NCBI RefSeq assembly: GCF_003610775.1
Contig: NZ_RAQO01000008.1
Span: 186,001 to 250,000, forward strand
From: Alginatibacterium sediminis
GTDB taxonomy: Bacteria > Pseudomonadota > Gammaproteobacteria > Enterobacterales > Celerinatantimonadaceae
Reading direction: 5' to 3'
Length of the DNA: 64,000 nucleotides
How positions within the stretch are numbered: position 1 is the first letter of the stretch; the number at the start of each line of letters is the position of its first letter. A model generated the notes under the pieces. It was not told the DNA's origin. It made no database searches and saw only the letters and a list, made by a program, of their open reading frames with translations. Position numbers and translations under genes: made by a program. Below are positions 1 to 8,256 of this stretch, piece by piece.

Positions 1-210
1 AGCATGATGCGGTACCCCGGTGTACCAGATGTGAGTCGTGCCGTAATTAGCAATGGCCGCTAAGGCTCTATCATCAAAGTCGGAAAATTTTCCAACCCCG
101 TTTTGTTCTCGCGTTCCCCAAGCAACATTATTGGAATTTTTATTGCCAAAAAGACGGGTAAAAACATGGTAAATGACCGGTTTTCCGGTTCTATTTAGAT
201 TACGTGACAT
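1..210 (-). CDS. Alpha-amylase family protein (GH13), N-terminus only
   Basis: Partial gene entering from the left edge; only the first 70 codons are present. The product begins MSRNLNRTGKPVIYHVFTRL and continues with a Trp-Gly-Thr and a THIWYTG segment. This is the pattern of the first beta-strand of the GH13 (beta/alpha)8 barrel in cytoplasmic-type bacterial alpha-amylases. No signal peptide is visible. The ATG at 210 has GGAG six bases upstream; an in-frame ATG at 222 is an alternative start. The tandem maltoporins at 26-29 kb show that maltodextrin use is plausible for this organism. The catalytic residues lie outside the window, so activity cannot be judged. Confidence 0.7.
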   Translation of the reverse strand, partial: MSRNLNRTGKPVIYHVFTRLFGNKNSNNVAWGTREQNGVGKFSDFDDRALAAIANYGTTHIWYTGVPHHA

Positions 211-429
211 ATATGGCTCCATCGTTATCACTTTCCCAAAGCCATTGTACAAACCTCGCGCTCAAAGCCTACCTTTTCCAGAAAAACCTAAGGTTTAAGC
301 GCGTATTTGTAGAGAAGATGTGAAAAATATAAACAAGCCCGTAGCAAGCTCATCTTGCATGCATAAGTGGCGGTAATCGAATAAACGCTATCGTAATCTA
401 CGCATCTCTTTACATAGCTTTACAACCCC

Positions 430-461
430 TTGACAAGCCTTTGCGCACATTAGCATATACT
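430..461 (+). promoter_or_regulatory. Possible sigma70 promoter of the EF-hand gene
   Basis: A perfect -35 hexamer TTGACA (430-435) is followed by TATACT (456-461), upstream of the gene starting at 494. The 20-bp spacer is longer than the usual 16-18, so the true -10 may be an overlapping weaker hexamer. Inferred from sequence only. Confidence 0.3.
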
Positions 462-493
462 TAATTATAGGTATTACACAGGAGGTATACACC

Positions 494-892
494 ATGAACA
501 TCTCAATCAAACAATCCTTAGTGCTTGTTGCACTACTAGCCGTGATTAGCGTTCCAACGATTGCCGCTCAAAATACTCGAATGGCAAATAATCAAGTTCA
601 ATTTGAGCAACTTGATCTCGACGGCAATGGCTTTGTAACCCAAGAAGAACATGCTCAGTTTCAGCAGGTACGAATTAGCGAACGCCAAGAAGCTGGCTAT
701 CCTATGCGTAATTTGGATAGCTCGAACAACCGTTATCAACAACTTGATAGCGACAACGATGGACAGCTGAGCGCTGACGAATTTGCGACTTATCAGCAAA
801 CCATGATGGCAAACAGAGGCTCAAACAATACTAAAATGGGCAAAGGTATGGGCGGCGGTGGTAAAGGTCGTCAAGGCATGATGACGTGGTAG
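494..892 (+). CDS. Exported EF-hand calcium-binding protein
   Basis: 132-aa protein with an N-terminal signal peptide (hydrophobic residues about 8-22, likely cleavage after AAQ or IAA near 25). It has two canonical EF-hand loops: D41-L-D-G-N-G-F-V-T-Q-E-E52 and D85-S-D-N-D-G-Q-L-S-A-D-E96. Both keep acidic or Asn ligands at loop positions 1, 3, 5 and 12, so Ca2+ binding in the periplasm is likely. The C-terminus is Gly/Lys-rich. The start is fixed by a strong AGGAGG eight bases upstream of the ATG. The gene is monocistronic and ends at a hairpin terminator. The EF-hand pair is clear; the physiological role is unknown. Confidence 0.85.
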   Translation: MNISIKQSLVLVALLAVISVPTIAAQNTRMANNQVQFEQLDLDGNGFVTQEEHAQFQQVRISERQEAGYPMRNLDSSNNRYQQLDSDNDGQLSADEFATYQQTMMANRGSNNTKMGKGMGGGGKGRQGMMTW

Positions 893-919
893 TAAGGCTT
901 TCAACCGGCCTAAACCAAT

Positions 920-961
920 AAACGCGAGAACAGCTAAAGCCATTCTCGCGTTTCTCTATTT
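920..961 (+). terminator. Rho-independent terminator after the EF-hand gene
   Basis: Eleven-base arms AAACGCGAGAA (920-930) and TTCTCGCGTTT (943-953) enclose a 12-base loop, followed by a T-rich run. Because both flanks are A/T-rich it may also stop trxC transcription coming from the other side. Confidence 0.75.
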
Positions 962-994
962 CCAAAACATTGGGCTCGCCTAAAAGGGCTTAAC

Positions 995-1426
995 TCATAG
1001 CACCTGATCAAGCCACATGGCAAACGGTTCCTTGGGCAGTGCCCCCGCTTGTTGACTCGATTTAACGCCGTTTTCGAACACCATGAAGGTGGGAATTGAG
1101 CGAATAGCAAATTGCCCAGCTAAATCCGTTTGCTCTTCAGTATTCACCTTAACAAATCGAGCACGATAACGGTTATCGCTAGCCAGTTGCGTATATAGGG
1201 GGGCAATACTTAGACAAGGGCCACACCAACTCGCCCAAAAATCGACTACAAGCGGAAAGCCGCCTTGGTTTAAACGATCAAAGGCAGCCTTATCGACACT
1301 AAAGACTTGCCCATCAAATAAAGCCTTTTTACATTGGCCGCATACTGGATCTTGTTCTCTGCGCTCAGGGGCAACCCGATTTTTACTCAGACAGTACGGG
1401 CATACGACAATTGATTTATCAGACAT
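995..1426 (-). CDS. trxC: Thioredoxin 2
   Basis: 143-aa cytoplasmic thiol-disulfide reductase. The N-terminal zinc module is visible as C9-P-Y-C12 and C29-G-Q-C32, which separates TrxC from thioredoxin 1. The active site is W67-C-G-P-C71, and the cis-Pro segment RSIPTFMVF lies further on. The length matches the family (about 140 aa). It sits 15 bp downstream of recJ on the same strand and may be cotranscribed with dsbC-recJ, giving a thiol-redox and DNA repair cluster. TrxC is OxyR-controlled in enterics, but no OxyR site was identified here. Confidence 0.93.
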   Translation of the reverse strand: MSDKSIVVCPYCLSKNRVAPERREQDPVCGQCKKALFDGQVFSVDKAAFDRLNQGGFPLVVDFWASWCGPCLSIAPLYTQLASDNRYRARFVKVNTEEQTDLAGQFAIRSIPTFMVFENGVKSSQQAGALPKEPFAMWLDQVL

Positions 1427-1440
1427 GTTAGTTTCTCGTT

Positions 1441-3168
1441 CTATGCAGGCTCAAGGGATTCGATTAACAGCTGTACACTGCGCCGTCCCCTAAATTCGTT
1501 AATATCCAATTTATAAACTAAGCGCGCTAATTGTACACTAGCATTCGGCCAAATTTCTCGGTCAACATTAAACGCGATGGCGTCAAGCTGTAGCTGTGGA
1601 GCAAGCGCTGAACTCACACTTAATTTAAGGTGCGATTGTCCTACAACTCGTTGTGCTCGCAATTGAAATACGCCATCAAATATGGGTTCAGCAAAGCCTT
1701 GACCCCAAGGTCCCAGCGCTCGAATTTTCTCAGCGAAATCGAGGTTAAGCAATTCAACCGGCAACTCACCGTCACTATAAATACTGTGGCTTAAGCTTTG
1801 TTCATCAATAAATTGCTCGCTATGTACCCTCAACTGTTCTTGAAAGCGTTCAAAATCCCCCTGTTTCAGCGATAAACCTGCCGCCATGGCATGCCCACCA
1901 TATTTAGCGATAAGCCCAGGGTTTTGGGTATCAATGCGTTCGAGTAAATCGCGGAGGTGAACGCCTGGAACAGAACGTCCCGAGCCTTTCAAGTCGCCAT
2001 TTTCGCCATCTGCGAAAGCGAATACTGGACGATGAAATTTCTCTTTAATGCGCGAAGCAACTAAGCCAACCACGCCTTGGTGCCAATCACTTTGATATAA
2101 ACTTAAAGCTTTAGGTAAAGCACTTTGTTCAAAGTTTATCGTAGCCACAAACGCTTCAGCTTCGTGTTGCATGCCTTTTTCTATGGTTTTACGCTCTGCA
2201 TTCAAGCTATCCATTTCACTGGCGTACTCACGAGCTTTGTAGACATCGTTGCAAATTAGGCACTCAATGCCTAATGCCATGTCATCTAAGCGGCCGACTG
2301 CATTTAAGCGAGGTCCAATGGCAAAACCCAAGTCACTAGCAACCAAACGATGACTTTCACGCTTGGCCACGTCAATCAGAGCTTGAATACCAGCCCGAGC
2401 ACGTCCAGAACGAATGCGTTGTAGACCGTGTTCCACTAAAATTCGATTGTTTTCGTCAAGACTAACGACATCAGCCACAGTTCCGAGGGCAACTAGATCT
2501 AAACATTGGCTCAAATTTGGGATAGCGATACGTTTACTTTCAAACAATCCAGAACTGCGCATTGCAGCTCTGAGCGCTACCACTAGATAAAAGGCAACGC
2601 CGACACCAGCCAGATTCTTACTTGGAAATTCACACGCACGCTGATTAGGATTCACAATTGCCGCAGCGTTGGGTATTTGGTCTCCGGGAAGATGATGGTC
2701 GGTGACTAAAACTTGCATGCCCAAACTGTTGGCATGATCGACACCGTCAATGCTACTGATCCCGTTATCGACCGTAATGATTAAGTCGCAACCATGTTGC
2801 GCCACCAAGTCGACAATTTCACAGCTAAGTCCATATCCATATCGAAATCGATCTGGGACGATGAAATCTACATTCAGAAATCCAAATTGAGGCAACGCGC
2901 TCATCAGTAGCGCGGTACTTGTTGCACCATCAGCGTCAAAGTCTCCTACGATGATGATACGAGATTGGTTTTCTAAGGCTTTCAGCAGAATAGCCACCGC
3001 GGCGTCTATATGATGTAAAGCATTTGGAGGAAGTAAGGAGCTAAGCTGCTTATCTAGCAGTGCGTCGTGCTCAATACCACGGCGAGCCAACACTTGTTTA
3101 AGCACCGGGTGTAGTTTGCTATCCCAGTGCTCAAGATCCCGATATGGATGACGAATCAACTGGGTCAA
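1441..3168 (-). CDS. recJ: Single-stranded-DNA-specific exonuclease RecJ
   Basis: 575-aa 5'-3' ssDNA exonuclease of the DHH phosphoesterase superfamily, acting in RecF-pathway recombination and mismatch or base-excision repair. Visible motifs are DFDADG (76-81), DNG (134-136), DHH (157-159), the VALGTVADVV segment near 230, and the DHHA1 motif GGHAMAAG near 425; the C-terminus is the OB-like domain. The start codon is TTG at 3166-3168. It is supported by GGAG seven bases upstream, lying inside the last codons of dsbC. dsbC ends one base before it, which suggests translational coupling. dsbC-recJ adjacency is typical of enterics, Vibrio and Shewanella. Confidence 0.96.
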   Translation of the reverse strand: MTQLIRHPYRDLEHWDSKLHPVLKQVLARRGIEHDALLDKQLSSLLPPNALHHIDAAVAILLKALENQSRIIIVGDFDADGATSTALLMSALPQFGFLNVDFIVPDRFRYGYGLSCEIVDLVAQHGCDLIITVDNGISSIDGVDHANSLGMQVLVTDHHLPGDQIPNAAAIVNPNQRACEFPSKNLAGVGVAFYLVVALRAAMRSSGLFESKRIAIPNLSQCLDLVALGTVADVVSLDENNRILVEHGLQRIRSGRARAGIQALIDVAKRESHRLVASDLGFAIGPRLNAVGRLDDMALGIECLICNDVYKAREYASEMDSLNAERKTIEKGMQHEAEAFVATINFEQSALPKALSLYQSDWHQGVVGLVASRIKEKFHRPVFAFADGENGDLKGSGRSVPGVHLRDLLERIDTQNPGLIAKYGGHAMAAGLSLKQGDFERFQEQLRVHSEQFIDEQSLSHSIYSDGELPVELLNLDFAEKIRALGPWGQGFAEPIFDGVFQLRAQRVVGQSHLKLSVSSALAPQLQLDAIAFNVDREIWPNASVQLARLVYKLDINEFRGRRSVQLLIESLEPA

Positions 3169-3169
3169 A

Positions 3170-3940
3170 CTAGGCTCCAGTCTCTAGCAACTCAAGTAGC
3201 GCTGCAGGATTACGATATCCCGGAAGCATGCTGCCATCTTTTAGTAGCATTGCTGGCGTACCACGGATCCCAAAAGTCTCTCCGAGTTGATATTGAGAGT
3301 AAATGTCGACTTCACAGTTACTTGAGGCGATTTTTTTACCCGCTTTGGCATCGTCCATCGCTTGCTGTGGATCTTCAGCACACCAAACATTTTGCATCTC
3401 TTGATACACCGGTGAACGTTGTCCGCCGCGAGGATACGCTAAATAGCGAACCGTAATACCCAAATCGTTGTAACCCGGTAGTGTCAGCAATTTTCCACTA
3501 TCTGGATCTTGCTCGGTGTAGGTGTTCATTTGACTATGCAGCAGTTGGCAATATCCGCAGCTAGTATCGGTGAAAACAGTCACTACATATTTCTCGTCTT
3601 TAGCTTTGTATTCAATCATCGAATCGGCAAACGGTTCGCTTTGTGCGATACGAAGCGAGGTCATTGCTTTTTCGGTTAGGTTTTCACGCGATTGCAAGTC
3701 GTAGAGTTCACCCATTAGCACAAAATCGCCGCTTTTATCTGAATAGATAATGCCGCGACTCGTCACCACCTCATACACCTCGTTAATGGGTGTATTGGCA
3801 ATAGAGATAACATCTAAGCCCATATTTTTGACCAGTTGCTGCTCTAGCGCAGTGTGGTCTTCAGCAAGACTTGAAAATGAAATACACGCCGCAACAGACG
3901 CCAAAACGGCTTTGCGGATGATTGAAATATGAGAAAACAT
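3170..3940 (-). CDS. dsbC: Thiol:disulfide interchange protein DsbC
   Basis: 256-aa periplasmic disulfide isomerase. It has a signal peptide (residues 1 to about 26, SFSSLAED at the cleavage region), an N-terminal dimerisation domain, and a thioredoxin-fold domain with active site C128-G-Y-C131 and cis-Pro segment RGTPAM. The second cysteine pair (VWCAED, SNCEVD) matches the structural disulfide of DsbC. I chose the ATG at 3940 over an upstream TTG at 3952 because GGAG sits six bases before the ATG. It is followed by recJ with a one-base gap. Confidence 0.93.
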   Translation of the reverse strand: MFSHISIIRKAVLASVAACISFSSLAEDHTALEQQLVKNMGLDVISIANTPINEVYEVVTSRGIIYSDKSGDFVLMGELYDLQSRENLTEKAMTSLRIAQSEPFADSMIEYKAKDEKYVVTVFTDTSCGYCQLLHSQMNTYTEQDPDSGKLLTLPGYNDLGITVRYLAYPRGGQRSPVYQEMQNVWCAEDPQQAMDDAKAGKKIASSNCEVDIYSQYQLGETFGIRGTPAMLLKDGSMLPGYRNPAALLELLETGA

Positions 3941-4106
3941 CGGTAGCTCCAAAAAATTGGGGTGTAGCCAAAGGCAGTACTTGGCAAATTACGTGTCCAG
4001 ACTAGTGATTGCAAGCTTAAATACATTGAAATGATGGGTATAAACATCCGAAAAATTGCACACTTTAGATGCCATCTTACTCAGCTCACATAGATCGGAG
4101 GCAAAA

Positions 4107-5009
4107 CTAAGCTCGCGGATGATGCTGCTGATAAAGCGCCTGCAGACGCGCATTGGCAACATGCGTATAAATTTGGGTGGTACTTAAGTCTGAATGCCCA
4201 AGTAGCATTTGCACTACGCGTAAGTCGGCCCCATGATTGATCAAATGGGTCGCAAAGGCGTGGCGCAGTGTATGTGGTGAGACATCAGCACTAATTCCTG
4301 CTTGTTGGACATAGATTTTAATCCGATACCAAAAAGTTTGTCGGGTCATTTGGGTTCCCCTTAAACTTGGGAATACGACTTCCGAACTCTGTTTTAATAA
4401 TAGCACCCGTGAGCTTTTTAGATAATCACTAATCCAGCTTTGGGCTTCTTCTCCCATAGGAACCAAGCGTTCCTTCGAGCCTTTGCCCATAATCCGCACC
4501 AAACCCTGATTAACGCTCAATTGCGACATTTGCAGCCCGACTAACTCGCTTACACGTAGGCCGCTGGCATAGAGTAATTCAAGCATGGCACGATCTCGAT
4601 GCCCTATCGGCTCAGAAATGTCGGGTTGCTGCAGCAAGTTTTCCACATCGCTTTGTGAAAGGCTTTTGGGAAGTAATCGACTCTGTTTAGGGGCAACTAA
4701 ATTGGCACTGGGATCGTCAATGCGCTGCTTGGTTTTGAGTAAGTAGCGATAAAACTGGCGAATACAAGAACGCTGGCGAGCTGCGCTACTGGCTTTTAAA
4801 CCACCGCGTTGCCGTTGTTCTACAAAGCCCTCGATATCTTCAAGTTGGGCTAACATCAGCGAACTAGATTTTTCCACTAAATAGCTCTCCAACGCCATCA
4901 GGTCTCGACGATATGCCTGTTGAGTATTCTCAGCTAAGCCTTTGTTTAACCATAAATACTGGATAAAATTTTGCAAAATAGCTGGTTGATTAGCATTGGC
5001 GTTGGACAT
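4107..5009 (-). CDS. xerD: Tyrosine recombinase XerD
   Basis: 300-aa site-specific recombinase that acts with XerC and FtsK at dif to resolve chromosome dimers. The N-terminal SAM-like core-binding domain covers residues 1 to about 105. The catalytic domain shows the Arg in YASGLRVSEL, Lys in MGKGSKERLV, H-x-L-R-H in HTLRHAFATH, GH in LLGHSDLSTT, and the nucleophile Tyr in IYTHV. The size and the xerD-dsbC-recJ order identify it as the chromosomal XerD rather than an integrase. It is transcribed divergently from fldB across 107 bp. Confidence 0.95.
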   Translation of the reverse strand: MSNANANQPAILQNFIQYLWLNKGLAENTQQAYRRDLMALESYLVEKSSSLMLAQLEDIEGFVEQRQRGGLKASSAARQRSCIRQFYRYLLKTKQRIDDPSANLVAPKQSRLLPKSLSQSDVENLLQQPDISEPIGHRDRAMLELLYASGLRVSELVGLQMSQLSVNQGLVRIMGKGSKERLVPMGEEAQSWISDYLKSSRVLLLKQSSEVVFPSLRGTQMTRQTFWYRIKIYVQQAGISADVSPHTLRHAFATHLINHGADLRVVQMLLGHSDLSTTQIYTHVANARLQALYQQHHPRA

Positions 5010-5116
5010 ACGATCTCTTTGTCAGGTTAAGCAATTAAAAAAACCAAAGCTGAATGGTTGGCCGTCAACACGAATTGTTTGTTAGACTTGCGCCAGATTA
5101 ACAAAGGACAGCATAG

Positions 5117-5638
5117 ATGAAAATCGGATTGTATTATGGCTCAAGTACTTGTTATACCGAAATGAGTGCAGAAAAAATTCAAGCCCATTTCTCCGAGAAC
5201 TGCTTAGAGCTACACAACATCAAAGATGTTGGCTTTAGTCACATCGAAGATTACCCGGTATTGATCTTAGGCATTTCCACCTGGGACTATGGCGAGTTGC
5301 AAGAAGACTGGCAAGCGCTGTGGGATAATCTAGACGCGTTAGATTTGGAAAACAAAACCATCGCTATCTTCGGCCAAGGCGATCAATTGGGATACAGTGA
5401 ATGGTTTGTCGACGCCATTGGTATTTTGTTCGAAAAACTAGCCCCTAGTGGAGCCGACTTTATTGGGTTCTGGCCCAATCAAGGCTATGAATTTGATGCC
5501 AGTAAAGCCTTAACCGAAGATCAATCGCTCTTTTTCGGATTACCCTTAGATGACGAAAATCAATATGACTTAAGCGACGAACGCATCGCGCAATGGTGTG
5601 ACCAGCTTAAAGCTGAGCTTAAGCAATTGTCGGCTTAG
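5117..5638 (+). CDS. fldB: Flavodoxin 2 (long-chain)
   Basis: 173-aa long-chain flavodoxin, an FMN electron carrier. The N-terminal phosphate-binding loop is YGSSTCYTEMSAEKI (residues 7-21). The FMN-stacking segments are STWDYGEL (near 58) and GQGDQLGYSEWFVDAIG. The family loop insertion is present near FWPNQGYEFDASKAL. The position beside xerD matches the E. coli fldB-xerD-dsbC-recJ order. The start is supported by AAAGGA nine bases upstream. It likely has its own promoter and ends at a shared terminator. Confidence 0.93.
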   Translation: MKIGLYYGSSTCYTEMSAEKIQAHFSENCLELHNIKDVGFSHIEDYPVLILGISTWDYGELQEDWQALWDNLDALDLENKTIAIFGQGDQLGYSEWFVDAIGILFEKLAPSGADFIGFWPNQGYEFDASKALTEDQSLFFGLPLDDENQYDLSDERIAQWCDQLKAELKQLSA

Positions 5639-5734
5639 CTCGCACTTTGGTATGGAAAGCCTGCTGACGCTCGAGTTTGACAACTACACCCAGCAATGGT
5701 TGTGAGTAAAAGAAACTCATCAATAACAGGGTAC

Positions 5735-5764
5735 AAAAAAGGACCGATCATCGGTCCTTTTTAA
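5735..5764. terminator. Bidirectional terminator between fldB and brnQ
   Basis: Ten-base arms AAAGGACCGA (5738-5747) and TCGGTCCTTT (5751-5760) have T-runs on both strands (TTTTT rightwards, TTTTTTG leftwards). It can end both the rightward fldB and the leftward brnQ transcripts. Confidence 0.85.
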
Positions 5765-5790
5765 ACAAGTTCTAGTATTAACTCTAACGC

Positions 5791-7125
5791 TTAGCTTTCG
5801 GTAACTCGCTCACCAATTGGTGCTTCGTTAGTTTGTTTCGCTGGCATTAGCAATGCGATTACAAACGCAATTAGGGTGGGCAGTGCCCATGCTAATCCTA
5901 GGTCAAATCCTGGTAGTACGCGAAACATGCTCATGTCCAAGCCAGCGGTTTTGGCGCCGTCTAAGACACCAAAGATAGTTGCTACTGCGACCACTAACCC
6001 AAATGCTTGTCGAGGTTGTTTAAAGTACGAACTAGCAAGGTTTAAGGCAATTAATGCCATAGCGATAGGGTAAACCCCAACTAAGATAGGAATAGAAAAA
6101 CCTAAGAGCTGCGTTAAGCCAACATTAGCTACGATTGCGCAAACCAGCGCCGCGCCAATTGCTACATGCTTATAGGCCAAGCGGCTATTCTTCTCAATAT
6201 ACGATGAGAAAGCACTTATTCCGCCAACCGCGGTGGTAAAACAGGCTAATGTCACAATCGCAGTGAGAAGGAATTGACCTTGGGTTCCAAACCAATGCGC
6301 CACGTAAGGCACGATAATTTCGCCGCCATTTTGAGCGCCCGGAGCTAGACCAGAAGCCGTCACACCTAAATTGAAAAGCACCACGTAAAACAGTGATAAA
6401 CCCAGTGCAGCAATCACACTCGCGATAGATAGATAACGCATGATTGATTTCTTGTCGTTGATACCTTTCTCCCGCAGCGCGTCGGTCATCAGTACCCCAA
6501 ACATTAATGCCGCTAAGGCATCCATGGTGTTATAACCTTCAAGAAACCCAGTGGTAATTGGCGCGATTGCATAGTCGCCACTGGCTACTGGAATTTGAGT
6601 TGAGAACGGCGTTACAAAGACGAAATAACCCAGCACTCCAATACAGATGATAAGAACTGGCGTGATGACTTTACCAACCGAATCCAATAGGCCGTCGCGG
6701 CGCAACACTAGGGCTAAGGCTGCGAAAAAATAGAAAGCGGAATAAACAAACAAAATGAGTTGGCTTGGCTCATCAAAGAACGGCGCAAAGCCAAGTTCAT
6801 AGGCTACCAAGCATGTGCGCGGAATACCAAAACCAGGTACCAACACAAAATAGATCATCAATGAAATAGCACGACCGACCGGTTTAGGTAACAAACGGGT
6901 CAACTCGGTGAGTCCCCCGCCCGCTTTAGCGATCGCTAACAAGGCAAGTAAGGGCAAACCAACGGCGGTCAATAAAAAGCCTAGTATGGCTAAACCTAAA
7001 TTTTCGCCAGCCAACAAGCCAGCTAAGGGAGGAAATATTAAATTTCCGGCGCCTAAGAAGAATGCAAAGACCATTAAGCCAAGGCTTATTGTATTCCACG
7101 GGCCAAGCGTTTTATTCACGTTCAC
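5791..7125 (-). CDS. brnQ: Branched-chain amino acid:cation symporter BrnQ
   Basis: 444-aa inner-membrane carrier of the LIVCS family importing leucine, isoleucine and valine with Na+ or H+. About 12 hydrophobic segments are evident. Family signatures include FFLGAGNLIFPP near residues 22-33, a GFGIPRT-type loop near 96-102, and EGYNTMDALAALMFG near 195-210. The length fits BrnQ (about 440 aa). It is monocistronic, with its own promoter presumably in 7126-7278, where a strong inverted repeat lies in the leader. Confidence 0.93.
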   Translation of the reverse strand: MNVNKTLGPWNTISLGLMVFAFFLGAGNLIFPPLAGLLAGENLGLAILGFLLTAVGLPLLALLAIAKAGGGLTELTRLLPKPVGRAISLMIYFVLVPGFGIPRTCLVAYELGFAPFFDEPSQLILFVYSAFYFFAALALVLRRDGLLDSVGKVITPVLIICIGVLGYFVFVTPFSTQIPVASGDYAIAPITTGFLEGYNTMDALAALMFGVLMTDALREKGINDKKSIMRYLSIASVIAALGLSLFYVVLFNLGVTASGLAPGAQNGGEIIVPYVAHWFGTQGQFLLTAIVTLACFTTAVGGISAFSSYIEKNSRLAYKHVAIGAALVCAIVANVGLTQLLGFSIPILVGVYPIAMALIALNLASSYFKQPRQAFGLVVAVATIFGVLDGAKTAGLDMSMFRVLPGFDLGLAWALPTLIAFVIALLMPAKQTNEAPIGERVTES

Positions 7126-7167
7126 CTCTTACGGGGTATTTTTTTAGATAGATATGCTGTGTAAGTA

Positions 7168-7199
7168 ACTTTTTAGCGTCAATTTGCGGGCTAAAAAGT
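7168..7199 (-). promoter_or_regulatory. Inverted repeat in the brnQ leader
   Basis: Perfect 10-base arms ACTTTTTAGC (7168-7177) and GCTAAAAAGT (7190-7199) are separated by 12 bases, 43-74 bp upstream of the brnQ start. It could be an operator or a leader hairpin. No open frame or T-run supports classical attenuation. Confidence 0.4.
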
Positions 7200-7278
7200 G
7201 AACGATGAAATATATAGCATGGAGGATGGAAATAAAAGCACTGTTTTATGCTATTTAAAACTCTATCTGCATGACGAT

Positions 7279-8001
7279 CTACATGTTTAAGTAAAAATCA
7301 CCACATAAGTGAATGAAATCTGTAGAGTAGCCACCATCAGTTGCATGAATAACTAAGTTTGAACATTGAGGCGCGCAGCTTAAAGCTTGGCGTTGCCATA
7401 AACTTAAACAGCGATGCGGCTCATCACTGGCTTTTGTATAAACATCGGTGCTTTGCTTTAGAAACCAACCATAGCTCTGCGCCGCAGCTGCTACTTTATC
7501 CATTGAATGGCTTGGGAAAACTAATCCCAACAGCGTGTTGTCATGAGCCAAACGATGGCTATGCGAAAATAAATCACTTATCGGTAATTGCGAGTCTTGC
7601 CGCGCCAGGTGTCGCTCACGACTGCTCGTTGCATGAGCGGCCTTAAAAAATGGGGGGTTACTCACGATTAAATCGTAGCTGCAACTTTGAAAGTCTTGCA
7701 AGCTAGTATTTATAGCGCGTAGCCCTTGGCTCCAAGGACTAAACTTAAAGTTTTCTTGAGCTTGGCCGATCGCCTCAGCTTCGATATCAATAGCGTCGAT
7801 AATCGCACTACTAAAGTTTTGCGCCAGCATTAGGGAAATAAGTCCACTACCGCATCCTATGTCCAAGACTCGCTGAGCCGTTTGCTCTGCGAGCCATGCC
7901 CCCAGTAGCACGCCATCGGTTCCAACTTTCATTGCGCAGCGATCATGAGCGACGTGAAATCGTTTAAAAGTGAATCCGGGGCGATCAGAATGAGCGAACA
8001 C
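7279..8001 (-). CDS. trmN6: tRNA1(Val) (adenine(37)-N6)-methyltransferase
   Basis: 240-aa class I SAM-dependent methyltransferase (YfiC/TrmN6 family) making m6A37 in tRNA-Val. The N-terminus FTFKRFHVAHDRCAMKVGTDGVLLGAW is characteristic. SAM motif I is VLDIGCGSGLISL (near 43-55), and the catalytic SNPPFF motif lies near residue 113. The divergent arrangement with srmB (255 bp apart) is the E. coli yfiC/srmB order, which supports the assignment. Confidence 0.92.
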   Translation of the reverse strand: MFAHSDRPGFTFKRFHVAHDRCAMKVGTDGVLLGAWLAEQTAQRVLDIGCGSGLISLMLAQNFSSAIIDAIDIEAEAIGQAQENFKFSPWSQGLRAINTSLQDFQSCSYDLIVSNPPFFKAAHATSSRERHLARQDSQLPISDLFSHSHRLAHDNTLLGLVFPSHSMDKVAAAAQSYGWFLKQSTDVYTKASDEPHRCLSLWQRQALSCAPQCSNLVIHATDGGYSTDFIHLCGDFYLNM

Positions 8002-8256
8002 ATTGTTCCTTAGGCGCTAGCAATGCTAAAATAAGCGTTTAGACCAGTCAAAGTTAACAGTGATTGTCAAAACGCGAGTAGAAAATTGAGTTAGCTAGTT
8101 CTAGGCGATGAAGTATTTGCCTACATAAACTCGCTAATTCTGATAATTCTAACAAGCCTTGTCTCATAATTGTTAGCTCTGATTACAAGCTTAGGGTTTT
8201 GAAGCAATCTGCATGCATAGCTCCGGTCCCTTTTCTTTCCCATCGATGGCGAATAT

